A stretch of DNA of 64,000 nucleotides from Natrinema versiforme JCM 10478 (GCF_000337195.1 NZ_AOID01000026.1:108922-172921), one strand, 5' to 3'; counted from the stretch's first letter, positions 50,032 through 58,549 are shown. A program made the numbers and translations. Notes: generated by a model not told the origin, from the letters alone.

Positions 50032-51665
50032 GCGGGAGTCGCCCGCCCGCCGAATCGGCGCGGCCAGTCACTGACGGGGACGCCGACCGCACGCCGGTCG
50101 ACGACGCCGATGTCTGTGTGATCGGTGCGGGGCCCGCAGGCGGGATCGTCGCGGATCGGCTTGCCGAGGCCGGCCGCGAGGTCGTGATCCTCGAGGCCGG
50201 GCCGCGGTTCGATCCGGCCGATCGGCTCGCCAGACAGGAACGGGCCCTCAGACCGTCGTACGACCGCCCCGACGTCTGGGACGGCGATCCGGAGCGCGAC
50301 GCCTACTCGGCGTCGGGCGACCGGCACTATCCGTTGAACCGCGCCCGCGTCAAGGGTGTCGGCGGCTCGACGCTGCACTGGCAGGGGATGGTGATGCGCC
50401 TCCACGAGGCCGATTTCAACTCCCGGAGCGTCCGCGGGGTCGGTGTGGACTGGCCGATCGACTACGCGGACCTCCGCCCGTACTACGCCGAGGCGGAGCG
50501 AGAATTGGGGGTCGCCGGTGCCGCCGACAACCCGTTCGCGCCGCCCCGCGAGGACCCCCATCCGATGCCGGCGTTTCCGCCCTCCTACAGCGACGGCCTG
50601 TTCGCCGAGGCCTGCGACGAACTCGAGATCGCGATGCACTCCGTGCCCAACGCGCGTAACTCCGAGGGCTACGACGGTCGCAGCGCCTGCGTCGGCTACG
50701 GGACCTGCCGGCCGGTCTGTCCCTCCGGCGCGAAGTATGACGCGACCGTCCACGTCGAGCGCGCCGAGGGTAAGGGCGCGACCGTGATCGATCGCGCGCC
50801 GGTCCAGCGCCTCGAGCACGACGCGGAGTCGATTTCGGCGGCCGTCTACGCGACGCCCGACGACGAGACGCATCGACAGGAAGCCGACGCGTTCGTCGTC
50901 GCCTGCGGTGGCGTCGAGACGCCCCGCTTGCTGCTCCTGTCGGACTCGAGTCACTACCCCGACGGGCTCGCGAACTCGAGTGGCCGCGTCGGGCAGTTCT
51001 TCATGGAACACAGCTTCGCCGGGACCTTCGGCGTTCTCGACGAACCGACCCGGCAGAACCACGTCGGGTTCCACACCAGCGAGTCCCACCAGTTCTACGA
51101 CGACGCCGACGCGGAGTACGCCCCCTTCAAACTCGAGTTCTTCAACTTCGCTGGGCCCTCGCCGGTCGGCATGGCGCTGACCGGCGACGACTGGGGCGAC
51201 GACTTACTCGAGCGAATCCGCGGCGACTACGGCACCCACATCGCACTGGGCGCGCTAATCGAACAGCTGCCACGCGAGGACAGCTACGTCGGGCTCGACC
51301 CCGACCGGACCGACGACCGCGGCAATCCCGTCCCTGACGTTCACTGGACCGTCGGCGACCGAGCCGAGCGGACGATCGAGCGAGCCACCGAGATCCAAGC
51401 GGCCGTCTTCGAGGAACTGGGTGCCGAGATTCACTGGCAAGAGGGCCCCGGAAACACCGTTCCGACCAACCACCACATGGGGACGACCCGGATGGGCACC
51501 GATCCGACCGAGAGCGTCGTCGGTCCGGATTTACGGACCCACGACCTCGAGAACTGCTGGATCGCCTCAAGCAGCGTCTTCCCGACCGCGGGAGCGATGA
51601 ACCCGACGCTGACGATCGCGGCGCTCGCACTGAAAGCCGCGGATCACGTTCTCAAAAACCTGTAA
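50028..51665 (+). CDS. GMC oxidoreductase, large subunit of a gluconate-type dehydrogenase
   Basis: 545 aa FAD enzyme. Dinucleotide motif VCVIGAGPAGGIVADRLAEAGREVVILEAG, substrate channel region GVGGSTLHWQGMVMRLHEADF, a Cys-containing ACVGYGTCRPVCPSGAK loop, and the C-terminal GMC pair NHHMGTTRMGTDPTESVVGPDLRTHDLENCWIASSSVFPTAGAMNPTLTIAALAL. It is coupled to subunit 3, which would carry it across the membrane by Tat hitch-hiking, since it has no signal itself. The sugar or alcohol substrate is unknown. It sits in the iron-box cluster. Confidence 0.9.
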   Translation: MSGSRPPAESARPVTDGDADRTPVDDADVCVIGAGPAGGIVADRLAEAGREVVILEAGPRFDPADRLARQERALRPSYDRPDVWDGDPERDAYSASGDRHYPLNRARVKGVGGSTLHWQGMVMRLHEADFNSRSVRGVGVDWPIDYADLRPYYAEAERELGVAGAADNPFAPPREDPHPMPAFPPSYSDGLFAEACDELEIAMHSVPNARNSEGYDGRSACVGYGTCRPVCPSGAKYDATVHVERAEGKGATVIDRAPVQRLEHDAESISAAVYATPDDETHRQEADAFVVACGGVETPRLLLLSDSSHYPDGLANSSGRVGQFFMEHSFAGTFGVLDEPTRQNHVGFHTSESHQFYDDADAEYAPFKLEFFNFAGPSPVGMALTGDDWGDDLLERIRGDYGTHIALGALIEQLPREDSYVGLDPDRTDDRGNPVPDVHWTVGDRAERTIERATEIQAAVFEELGAEIHWQEGPGNTVPTNHHMGTTRMGTDPTESVVGPDLRTHDLENCWIASSSVFPTAGAMNPTLTIAALALKAADHVLKNL

Positions 51666-51681
51666 CTGCCGACGCACGTTT

Positions 51682-51695
51682 TTAGGCAAACCTAA
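51682..51695. promoter_or_regulatory. Iron box 2 upstream of the GT2 glycosyltransferase
   Basis: TTAGG-caaa-CCTAA, a perfect palindrome immediately upstream of a taaatac box (about 51701-51707) that is 26 nt before the ATG at 51729. Confidence 0.7.
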
Positions 51696-51728
51696 AAGCA
51701 TAAATACGGTGGGCAGAGAGTACCGCCA

Positions 51729-52496
51729 ATGAGTAGCGGAGAGCAGACCGAGACGACGGAGAGGGCCGACGAGACGGGCGAACAGTACACCTTCGACGAC
51801 GTCAGCGTCGTCATGGGAACGTACAACGAGGAGGAAGCAATCGGGACGGTCCTCTCTGATATCGAGGAAGTCACCGACGGGAAGGCGGAGGTCGTCTGCG
51901 TCGACGGCTCCTCGGACCGCACGCCCGAGATCGCCCGCGAACACGGCGCGACGGTCATCGAACAGCAACCACAGGGGTACGGCGTCGCCGTCCGCGCGGC
52001 GATCTTAGCGCCCGATCGGCCGATCGTCGTCACGACCGACTGCGACGATACTTACCCGATGGAGCAACTGCCCGAATTCCTCGCGCTGATCAACGACGGC
52101 CACGACGTCGTCAGCGGCGATCGGCTCTACCACGGAGCGGACGCGATGCCCGGGTTCAATCGCTTCGGTAATCAGGTCTTCGCGGCGGTCGCGAGCGTCC
52201 TGCTGGGCACTCGCGTCCACGACACGACCACCGGCATGCGGGCCTACCGCCGCGACGTGGTCGAGTCGATCGAATGGACCGAGAACACCGGCCTCTCGGC
52301 CGAACTCCTGATCCGACCGCTGATGCGGGGCTACGACGTTCGGGAACACCCCATCGAGTACCGCGAGCGCGCCGGCCAGACGAAACTCGATCCGCTGCAA
52401 GGCGGCCTCGAGATCGCGCGCTCGATCGTCAAAGTCTCGCTCGAGGAGCGCCTCCGAGAGCTGCCACATCGACCGACGCAGTCGCGAGACGACTGA
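51729..52496 (+). CDS. Family 2 glycosyltransferase (dolichol-phosphate sugar synthase type)
   Basis: 255 aa, soluble GT-A fold without a C-terminal membrane domain. VSVVMGTYNEEEAIGTVLSDIEEV, VVCVDGSSDRTPEIAREHGA, and VVTTDCDDTYPMEQLPEFL contain the nucleotide and metal (DxD-like) site. GNQVFAAVASVLLGTRVHDTTTGMRAYRRDVV follows. It likely moves a sugar from a nucleotide to dolichol phosphate or a similar lipid. The leaderless promoter carries iron box 2. It converges on the GT39-like gene. Confidence 0.9.
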   Translation: MSSGEQTETTERADETGEQYTFDDVSVVMGTYNEEEAIGTVLSDIEEVTDGKAEVVCVDGSSDRTPEIAREHGATVIEQQPQGYGVAVRAAILAPDRPIVVTTDCDDTYPMEQLPEFLALINDGHDVVSGDRLYHGADAMPGFNRFGNQVFAAVASVLLGTRVHDTTTGMRAYRRDVVESIEWTENTGLSAELLIRPLMRGYDVREHPIEYRERAGQTKLDPLQGGLEIARSIVKVSLEERLRELPHRPTQSRDD

Positions 52497-52643
52497 TAGG
52501 ATCTGGTGTACCGATCTACCGGAAACCGCGGGACAGTTCGCGGTCGCGCCGGAACTGACGTACAGCAGTCCGTCTGAAAACGGAGAGCCGCCACCGACCC
52601 GTTTCACTTCTCTATCGAGTCCGCCGATCGCTGCCGGACGGTC

Positions 52644-54857
52644 TCACTCTCGAGACGCCGCTGCGGGCTCGAGTCGCGTGTCGAACTGCTCCCACCGGCT
52701 GTGGGTCTCCGGCCGGTCGGGGAGGTAGGTCCCCTCGGTCCCGCAATCGGTGGCGAGCCGACAGCCGCGTCGCTCCGGCGGCCAGATCGCCTCGACGCCG
52801 CCCTCGGTCGCCCGGACGGTCGTCTCCTGCCGATAGGTGTACGTCGCCCCCTCCGGCTGGACCTGCGTGATCGTCAACACGATCTCGTCGGTCCCGTCGA
52901 ACGATACGCTCTCGCTCGGCGATCGGGTCAGTCGAACGGTCCCGCGGCGGGCGGTCGCGTTCGCTTCCGCGTCGCTTCCGTTCGCGGCGTCGCGCTCGAG
53001 GGTCCACCTGACGGCTAGCTCGCTGTCGGGATCGGCGACGGTGTAGTCGGCGACCTCGCCGTCGTTCTCGAGGCGGACCCGAACCCGGTCCACTCGATCG
53101 GCGATTCCGACGGTAGTGGTTCCCTCGAGCCGGTCGCCCGAGCGGACCGAAAGCGGTTCGAGCTGGGCGACGATCTCGTCGTCGGGTGTGGCCGTCCACT
53201 CGCCCTGATAGCTGTACCGGTAGTGGCTCCGATTCGGATAGGCGTCGAGGACGGCGAAATCACGTTCCGGGGAGCCCTCGAGCGCGTAGACCACCTCCCC
53301 GTCCAGGCCGCCGTCGTTCCGGAGCGCCTGGAAGGGATGGTTCTGCCACTGGCCATAGGGTGCCGGCAGGAAGACCAGCGCGTTCTCGAGGTCCCGCTCT
53401 TCGACCGGCTCGTAGGCTGACTCGAAGCGCTCGGTGTGGACGGCGTTGCGCTCGACCGGGTCCGAGAGGAGGGCGGCGTTCCCCGCCCCGGCGACGAGGG
53501 CGCTCGCGAGCAGGACGGCGAGGACGACGGCTTGAGCCGTTCGCGGCGAGGCGACGGTCGCGATCCGGCTTCGGACTGCGGCGTCGCGACAGCGCCGAGC
53601 GCCGACGACGACGCCGAACCCGGCGAAGATCGAGAGCGGGACGAGCAGGTCGAAGTGATAGAACGGCCCGAACTTCGAGAGGAGCCCGGTCGTCGGGTCG
53701 GCCATCCCGGCGTGGACGTTGTAGTTGCCCCAGAACGCGAAATTCCCGAGCGTGACAGAGACGAAGAGCCCGGCCAGCAGCAGGCCCGCGGTTCGGTCGC
53801 TCCCCCAGTCGCTCGTCCCCTCCGAGGCGGGGACGGGAAGCCACCGCCACAGCGCGAGGGCAAGTCCGCCCAGCGCGGCGGCCGTTCCGAGCAGCCCGGC
53901 GGTGAACCAGCGGGTGACGAAGTACCAGAGCGCGGCGGCGTTCGCCTCGAGCGCGACGGCCGGCGTGTACTCGAGCGAGTGATCGAGGAGTTCGCGGTGG
54001 CCAAAGCCGGGTCCGTCGAGCGGGGCGAACGCGGCGTAGGGAAAGGTGAGCGGAGAGCCCGTGACGCGAGCGTTGTACGCGAGCGTCAGCCCGACGAACG
54101 CCAGTCCGACCCCGGCGGTCGCGGCGTTCCGTCGAACGGGGTCCGGAAGCGGCCTGAATCCCCGTTCCCACCAGCGGTCCCGAACCGAGCGGAGCACCGA
54201 CCAGCCCGCGTGACAGATGAACGGCGCGGCGAACAGGACGGCCGTGTACGGCCGCGCGAAAAAGGCCAGTCCGATCGCCCCACCGGCCGGGACCGCGTTG
54301 CGGAGTCGTCCCCCGCGGACGCCGCGGAGATACCACACCGCGAAGAGGAGGTTCAAGAGCGTCGTCGGCGCGTACGGGAGGAACACCGACGACGTCAGCA
54401 ACGTCATCGGGGCAGCGGCGAAAACGGCCGCGGCGACGACGCCGATCCAGCGGTCGAACACCATCGCCCCGAGGATATAGACCAGCGCGGTGTTGCCCAC
54501 CGCGACGGCGACGAGCGTCACCCGCGGCTCGCCGAACAGCGCCATCGAAACCGCGTACATCGCGGGGATGACCGGCGAGTACTTCGAGTAGAGTCGGCCG
54601 CCGTCCTGTATGAAAAACCACGGCCGGAACGCATCGGCGAGTTCGCCGGCCCGCAGCGTGAGCTGTCCCTCGAGTAACAGCGCCGCCTGCAGGAGGTAGA
54701 CCCCCTCGTCGTCGTTGCTCGAGTGGTAGGGAAAGAGCTCGGTCGCGAGCGTCCAGACCGCGACGGCGGCGAGACAGACGACGATGAACGCGGCCAGATG
54801 GACGCGGCGGATCCCGTCGGGGCCGGTCGGCAATCGGGAGCGTAGATCGCTGAGCAC
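52644..54857 (-). CDS. GT39/ArnT-like polyprenyl-linked sugar transferase
   Basis: 737 aa. About 11-12 membrane segments fill the first 470 residues, with the catalytic acidic loop YHSSNDDEGVYLLQAALLLEGQLTLRAGELADAFRP and SKYSPVIPAMYAVS typical of ArnT/PMT-type enzymes that use lipid-phosphate sugars. About 270 outside residues follow, rich in beta strands. The GTG at 54857 lies 17 bp behind the iron-binding lipoprotein, so both share the iron-box-3 promoter. It could use the product of the GT2 enzyme at 51729. Confidence 0.87.
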   Translation of the reverse strand: MLSDLRSRLPTGPDGIRRVHLAAFIVVCLAAVAVWTLATELFPYHSSNDDEGVYLLQAALLLEGQLTLRAGELADAFRPWFFIQDGGRLYSKYSPVIPAMYAVSMALFGEPRVTLVAVAVGNTALVYILGAMVFDRWIGVVAAAVFAAAPMTLLTSSVFLPYAPTTLLNLLFAVWYLRGVRGGRLRNAVPAGGAIGLAFFARPYTAVLFAAPFICHAGWSVLRSVRDRWWERGFRPLPDPVRRNAATAGVGLAFVGLTLAYNARVTGSPLTFPYAAFAPLDGPGFGHRELLDHSLEYTPAVALEANAAALWYFVTRWFTAGLLGTAAALGGLALALWRWLPVPASEGTSDWGSDRTAGLLLAGLFVSVTLGNFAFWGNYNVHAGMADPTTGLLSKFGPFYHFDLLVPLSIFAGFGVVVGARRCRDAAVRSRIATVASPRTAQAVVLAVLLASALVAGAGNAALLSDPVERNAVHTERFESAYEPVEERDLENALVFLPAPYGQWQNHPFQALRNDGGLDGEVVYALEGSPERDFAVLDAYPNRSHYRYSYQGEWTATPDDEIVAQLEPLSVRSGDRLEGTTTVGIADRVDRVRVRLENDGEVADYTVADPDSELAVRWTLERDAANGSDAEANATARRGTVRLTRSPSESVSFDGTDEIVLTITQVQPEGATYTYRQETTVRATEGGVEAIWPPERRGCRLATDCGTEGTYLPDRPETHSRWEQFDTRLEPAAASRE

Positions 54858-54874
54858 GAGAAGAGGGTGACCGC

Positions 54875-55999
54875 TTAGACGTTGATGCCGTCGATACTGC
54901 GCATGAGATCCAGCGTCGGCTGGAGGTCGGACAGCTCCGACGGGTCGAGATCGGGGACGTTCAGTTCGTTGGTCGGCGGCAGTTCGCCGACGGGTTCGCC
55001 CTCCTCGATCAGCGGGTATTCGAACGTCTCGACCGCGAAGTACTCCTGGACTTCGGCCGAGAGCAGATGGCGGACGAAGTTCTCCGCCAGATCGGGGACG
55101 TCCGTGTTCTCGATGACGGTCGCTCCCGCCACGTCGAACGTCGCACCGGCGTCGCCCTCGGTGAACACCGTCTCGATCGGCGCGTCCGGTGACCCGTCGA
55201 GGACGCGCTGGATGTAGTAGTGGTTCGTAAAGCCCGCGTCGATTTCGCCGTCCGCGACGGCCTGACAGACGGCCAGCTCGTCATTGTACGCGGTAATGCC
55301 GTTGTCGACGACGGCTTGCAGCCACTCGCGAGTCGTCTCTTCGCCCTCGAGCAGCCGCATCGCGGTGACGAACGACTGGCAGGAGCCGTAGGTGGGTGCC
55401 CAGCCGAGGTCTCCCTCGAAATCGGTGTAGTCGGCGATGCTCGTGGGCATTTCGCTCTCGTCGAACGCCTCACTGTTGTACGGGATCGTTCGAACGCGGC
55501 CGGAGGTCCCGACCCACTGGTCGGTCCGGAACTCCTGGGGGACCATCTCGAGGACGTCGTCCGAGAGGCTCTTCGACAGCCCCTCGCTCGCGACCTCGCC
55601 GAGCGCGGCGGAGTCGACCGTAAAGAAGACGTCCGCGTCCGTCCCCGACCCCTCTTCGGCGATCTGGTTCGCGAGATCCGACGAGTCGTTGTATCGAGGG
55701 CCGACGACCTCGAAGTCGTCGTACTCGTCCTCGAGACTGCTGATGAGCGTGCCGACGAGGAACTCGTTTCGCCCGGAGTAGATATGGAGTTCGCCCTCGA
55801 GGGCCGGCAGGTCCGCCATCGGCGTCCCGCCGGGCTGGCCGCGGCCTGACCGCCCCGACCCGATCTGGTTGAAGACGTTCTCCTCCTCTTCCTCGTCGCC
55901 GCCTATCAGCCCTGCACATCCGGCGAGGCTGGCCATACCGAGTCCGGCCGATCCGGCGAGAAACGCCCGTCGGCCCGTGAAATCGCGTTGTTCCGTCAT
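54875..55999 (-). CDS. Iron(III) ABC transporter substrate-binding Tat lipoprotein (FbpA-like)
   Basis: 374 aa. The Tat/lipobox N-terminus is GRRAFLAGSAGLGMASLAGCAG, followed by an acidic linker. The binding-protein fold begins LPALEGELHIYSGRNEFLVGTLISSLEDEYDDFEV and contains the metal-binding pair in GFTNHYYIQRVL, which resembles the FbpA tyrosines. It probably delivers Fe3+ to the permease at 47621. Iron box 3 lies between its TATA-like box and the ATG. Confidence 0.9.
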   Translation of the reverse strand: MTEQRDFTGRRAFLAGSAGLGMASLAGCAGLIGGDEEEEENVFNQIGSGRSGRGQPGGTPMADLPALEGELHIYSGRNEFLVGTLISSLEDEYDDFEVVGPRYNDSSDLANQIAEEGSGTDADVFFTVDSAALGEVASEGLSKSLSDDVLEMVPQEFRTDQWVGTSGRVRTIPYNSEAFDESEMPTSIADYTDFEGDLGWAPTYGSCQSFVTAMRLLEGEETTREWLQAVVDNGITAYNDELAVCQAVADGEIDAGFTNHYYIQRVLDGSPDAPIETVFTEGDAGATFDVAGATVIENTDVPDLAENFVRHLLSAEVQEYFAVETFEYPLIEEGEPVGELPPTNELNVPDLDPSELSDLQPTLDLMRSIDGINV

Positions 56000-56004
56000 G
56001 TGAT

Positions 56005-56018
56005 TTAGGCTGCCCTAA
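56005..56018. promoter_or_regulatory. Iron box 3 upstream of the iron-binding lipoprotein
   Basis: TTAGG-ctgc-CCTAA, 6-19 bp before the ATG at 55999, next to a tataagtat box (minus strand, 56021-56029) 26 nt upstream. A repressor here would cover the start site. Confidence 0.7.
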
Positions 56019-56024
56019 ATATAC

Positions 56025-57191
56025 TTATAGGCGTCGATTCCCCGCGACGGGTGCCGTCCGCTCGAGGGCCGACAGACAGTCGAGCCAGTCGCGCATGTGC
56101 TCGCCGACGTAGTTGAAGAACGCGCCGTTGTTGTACTCCTCCCAGTCGCCCTCGGCGAGTTCGTCGGCCATCGCCTCGAAGACATCGGCGTAGTCGTCCG
56201 CGTCGCCGCCGACGTCGTCGATGATTCGCCAGAGGTGTTCGTTGAGTTCCAGCCCTGGGACCTCGTTGTTCAGATCGTCGAAGGTACTTCGGGGGGCCTT
56301 GTTATGCTCGCAGAGGGGCGCACCGTTGTAGATCCGCTTGTCGAGCACGTCGCAGGCCCGTTTGAGGAAGACGCCCGACCAGATGTCGTCGAACCGGCCG
56401 ACCGCCCACTCGTTGTCGTCCATTGGGAGTTGGTAGAACGCCGGGATCACTTCGCGGCGGAAGGCCAGGTTCATCGAGCAGACGGTGAGGTAGTTGCCTC
56501 GCGCGGCGACGAAATCGTCGCCGAAGTCGTCGCTCGAGGTCCGCGTCTGGGCCTGACCCTCGAGGTCGCCGTCCATCAGAATGCGGACGGCGTCGAGATC
56601 GGGGACGTTGGTCCACAGTCCCTGTGAGGCCACGACCTCGCCGCCGCCGATCTCGGTCGTCCCGGTCTCGACCGTCTCGTTCATCGCCGAGTAGGGGTAG
56701 CCACGCGGATAGAGGCCGTGAACGTCGGCGTTCTGGTAGAGGACGTTGACCCACTGCTCGTCCGAGGAGACGGTCTCGATCTCGCCCTCGTAGGCGATAT
56801 TCTCCATGTGTGTGCCGAAGAAGTCCTGATCCTCGTGGGGGAGCGTATCGTCGTCGATGAAAAAGCCGTAGTCGAACTCGTCGTGGGCCCACATGTAGAG
56901 GAGGCCGAAGCTCGTCTCGGCGTGGCTCGCCGCCGGGACGACGTGGCCGTACTCGGCGACGTCGTGCTCGGCGTACCACTCCTCGCGTCGGCTCCCGTCG
57001 AAGACCTCGCCCGAGACGCCCTCGTCCTCGAGCATCGCTTCCATCTCGTCGGTCTCACAGAAGTCCTCGGTGACGAGGACGACGTGCAGCCGCGAGAGGT
57101 CGAAGCCGTGGTCGCGAGCGTTCCCGAAGTACGAGCGCAGACACTCGTATTCCCGGATTGTCGGTACGACGACACAGATATCCTGACTCAT
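56025..57191 (-). CDS. Reversibly glycosylated polypeptide/UDP-sugar mutase-like protein (RGP family)
   Basis: 388 aa. CVVVPTIREYECLRSYFGNARDHGFDLSRLHVVLVTEDF begins a GT-A-like fold. YGFFIDDDTLPHEDQDFFGTH has the DDD metal/nucleotide motif of the RGP family (plant UDP-arabinopyranose mutases). YLTVCSMNLAFRREVIPAFYQLPMD and GRFDDIWSGVFLKRACD are further family motifs. It probably binds UDP-sugars and could interconvert ring forms or glycosylate itself. It has its own iron box 4 embedded in the preceding gene. Confidence 0.88.
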   Translation of the reverse strand: MSQDICVVVPTIREYECLRSYFGNARDHGFDLSRLHVVLVTEDFCETDEMEAMLEDEGVSGEVFDGSRREEWYAEHDVAEYGHVVPAASHAETSFGLLYMWAHDEFDYGFFIDDDTLPHEDQDFFGTHMENIAYEGEIETVSSDEQWVNVLYQNADVHGLYPRGYPYSAMNETVETGTTEIGGGEVVASQGLWTNVPDLDAVRILMDGDLEGQAQTRTSSDDFGDDFVAARGNYLTVCSMNLAFRREVIPAFYQLPMDDNEWAVGRFDDIWSGVFLKRACDVLDKRIYNGAPLCEHNKAPRSTFDDLNNEVPGLELNEHLWRIIDDVGGDADDYADVFEAMADELAEGDWEEYNNGAFFNYVGEHMRDWLDCLSALERTAPVAGNRRL

Positions 57192-57198
57192 TGTACCG

Positions 57199-58356
57199 CT
57201 ATCTTTTAGGCTTGCCTAAAAAACTATCGGTCTCCCCCGTCGCAGTCGTCGGCTCCGACTCCACGGCGTCCGAAACCGAGATTCCCAACGCGGCGACCGA
57301 AACGGCACCGCCGACCAGCGTGACGCCGTTTTTCAACGCGTGGTCGACGATCGCCGCGGCCAGTGCCGTACTCGCGCCGACGGGGGTGAGTCCGACGACG
57401 AGTGCGGTGAACGCGGCCTCGTAGAGCCCGACACCGCCCTGGGATAACGGAAGCACCTTCGCGAGGTTCCCCACGCTCACCGCAAGCGTGCCGACGGCCA
57501 CGAGCGGGCCGACCGCGAGCCCGCTGCCAAGCGCCGCGAGGACGAGGACCGCGGTGAGCACGTCGAGTACCCACACGGCCAGACTACCCACACCGATGGT
57601 CGCCAGCTCTCGCGGCTGCCGAGCGACGAGCTGTACGTCGTCCGCGAACCGGAGCGCGGCCTCGAGCAGTCCCTCGAGTCGTGGCCGACCTGCGATCCGC
57701 CCCCGAAGCCACGCGCCGAGCCCGTGATCCGCTCGCGCCGACGTTACCACGACGAGGCCGACGCCGACGGTCGCCGTACTCACCGCCGCCGCGGCGACGA
57801 GAGCGGTTCGCGCACCGCCGGTCGCCGCGACGACGCCGAGTGGGCCGGTCCCGCCGCCCAGCGTGAGCCACGCGATCGCGAGCCCCGCAAGTGCGGCGAT
57901 CGTCGCCAGATCGAACAGCCGCTCGACGGCCAGCGACGCGAAGCCCGCGGTGTAGGGGACAGCACGATGCGTGTTCACCGCGTACGCGCGGACTGCGTCG
58001 CCGGCCCGCGCCGGAATGACGAGGTTTGCCGTCTGGCTCACGAAGATCGCCGACGTGAGAAACGCCGTCCCGCTGCGGTGACCGACCGCAGCCAGCACGT
58101 CACCGTACCGGCGGCCTCGGACGGGCCACGAGACGGCGTACACGGCGACTGCGAGCGCGAGCAATCGAGGCTCGGCGCTCGAGATCTCGGCCGCGACGGT
58201 CCGGAGATCGACCTCTCGAAGGGCAACGAACAGGCCGCCGAGGACGAGTATCGTCCCCAGGACCGTCAGTCGACGGTGGGTCAGGGCCCCGGCGAACCCG
58301 CCGTCTTCGGACCCGTCGCCTGCGTCCGACTCCGATTCCCCGCCCCTGTCGTTCAT
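57199..58356 (-). CDS. UPF0104/AglD-like integral membrane protein
   Basis: 385 aa with about 8 membrane segments. It has the LPG_synthase_TM (UPF0104) signatures VSQTANLVIPARAGDAVRAYAV, GFASLAVERLFDLATIAALAGLAIAWL and LPLSQGGVGLYEAAFTALVVGLTPVGASTALAAAIVDHALKNGVTLVGG. Members flip or modify lipids; the C-terminal half of AglD-type glycosyltransferases has the same fold. The ATG at 58356 follows a cttaaatat box by 26 nt. Its 3' end contains iron box 4 for the next gene, and its own promoter has iron box 5. Confidence 0.87.
   Translation of the reverse strand: MNDRGGESESDAGDGSEDGGFAGALTHRRLTVLGTILVLGGLFVALREVDLRTVAAEISSAEPRLLALAVAVYAVSWPVRGRRYGDVLAAVGHRSGTAFLTSAIFVSQTANLVIPARAGDAVRAYAVNTHRAVPYTAGFASLAVERLFDLATIAALAGLAIAWLTLGGGTGPLGVVAATGGARTALVAAAAVSTATVGVGLVVVTSARADHGLGAWLRGRIAGRPRLEGLLEAALRFADDVQLVARQPRELATIGVGSLAVWVLDVLTAVLVLAALGSGLAVGPLVAVGTLAVSVGNLAKVLPLSQGGVGLYEAAFTALVVGLTPVGASTALAAAIVDHALKNGVTLVGGAVSVAALGISVSDAVESEPTTATGETDSFLGKPKR
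57206..57219. promoter_or_regulatory. Iron box 4, inside the 3' end of the UPF0104 gene
   Basis: TTAGG-cttg-CCTAA, a perfect palindrome 15-28 bp before the RGP start at 57191. It overlaps the last codons of the upstream gene, so it is both coding and regulatory. Confidence 0.7.
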
Positions 58357-58382
58357 GTCCGATTCCTCTCGAGCCCAGATAT

Positions 58383-58396
58383 TTAAGCCCACCTAA
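58383..58396. promoter_or_regulatory. Iron box 5 (one mismatch) at the UPF0104 promoter
   Basis: TTAAG-ccca-CCTAA, one base off the palindrome seen at boxes 1-4. It overlaps the cttaaatat box and extends upstream of it. Confidence 0.5.
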
Positions 58397-58448
58397 AACG
58401 CGACTGGACGGGCTCGACGCTCGCTCTCGTGGATAGTTCCGCTGGAAT

Positions 58449-58530
58449 ATAGTAGCCGCTGAAACAAGTTACACACTGATCGCAACGTCGTCCAGCGATC
58501 GGGTGTGCAGTGATTTTCAGTGGCTACTAT
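58449..58530. repeat. 82-bp palindromic element
   Basis: The outer arms (58449-58464 and 58515-58530) pair over 16 bp with one G-T wobble, and the ends read atagtag/ctactat. The inner arms cacac-t-gatcgc and gcgatc-gg-gtgtg pair again around an 11-nt loop. The size and two-stage structure resemble the 79-bp element behind tRNA-Ser, but the arm sequences differ. MITE-like insertion or a strong terminator for the epimerase gene. Confidence 0.6.
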
Positions 58531-58549
58531 CGGTGTGTGATTTCCTCGC

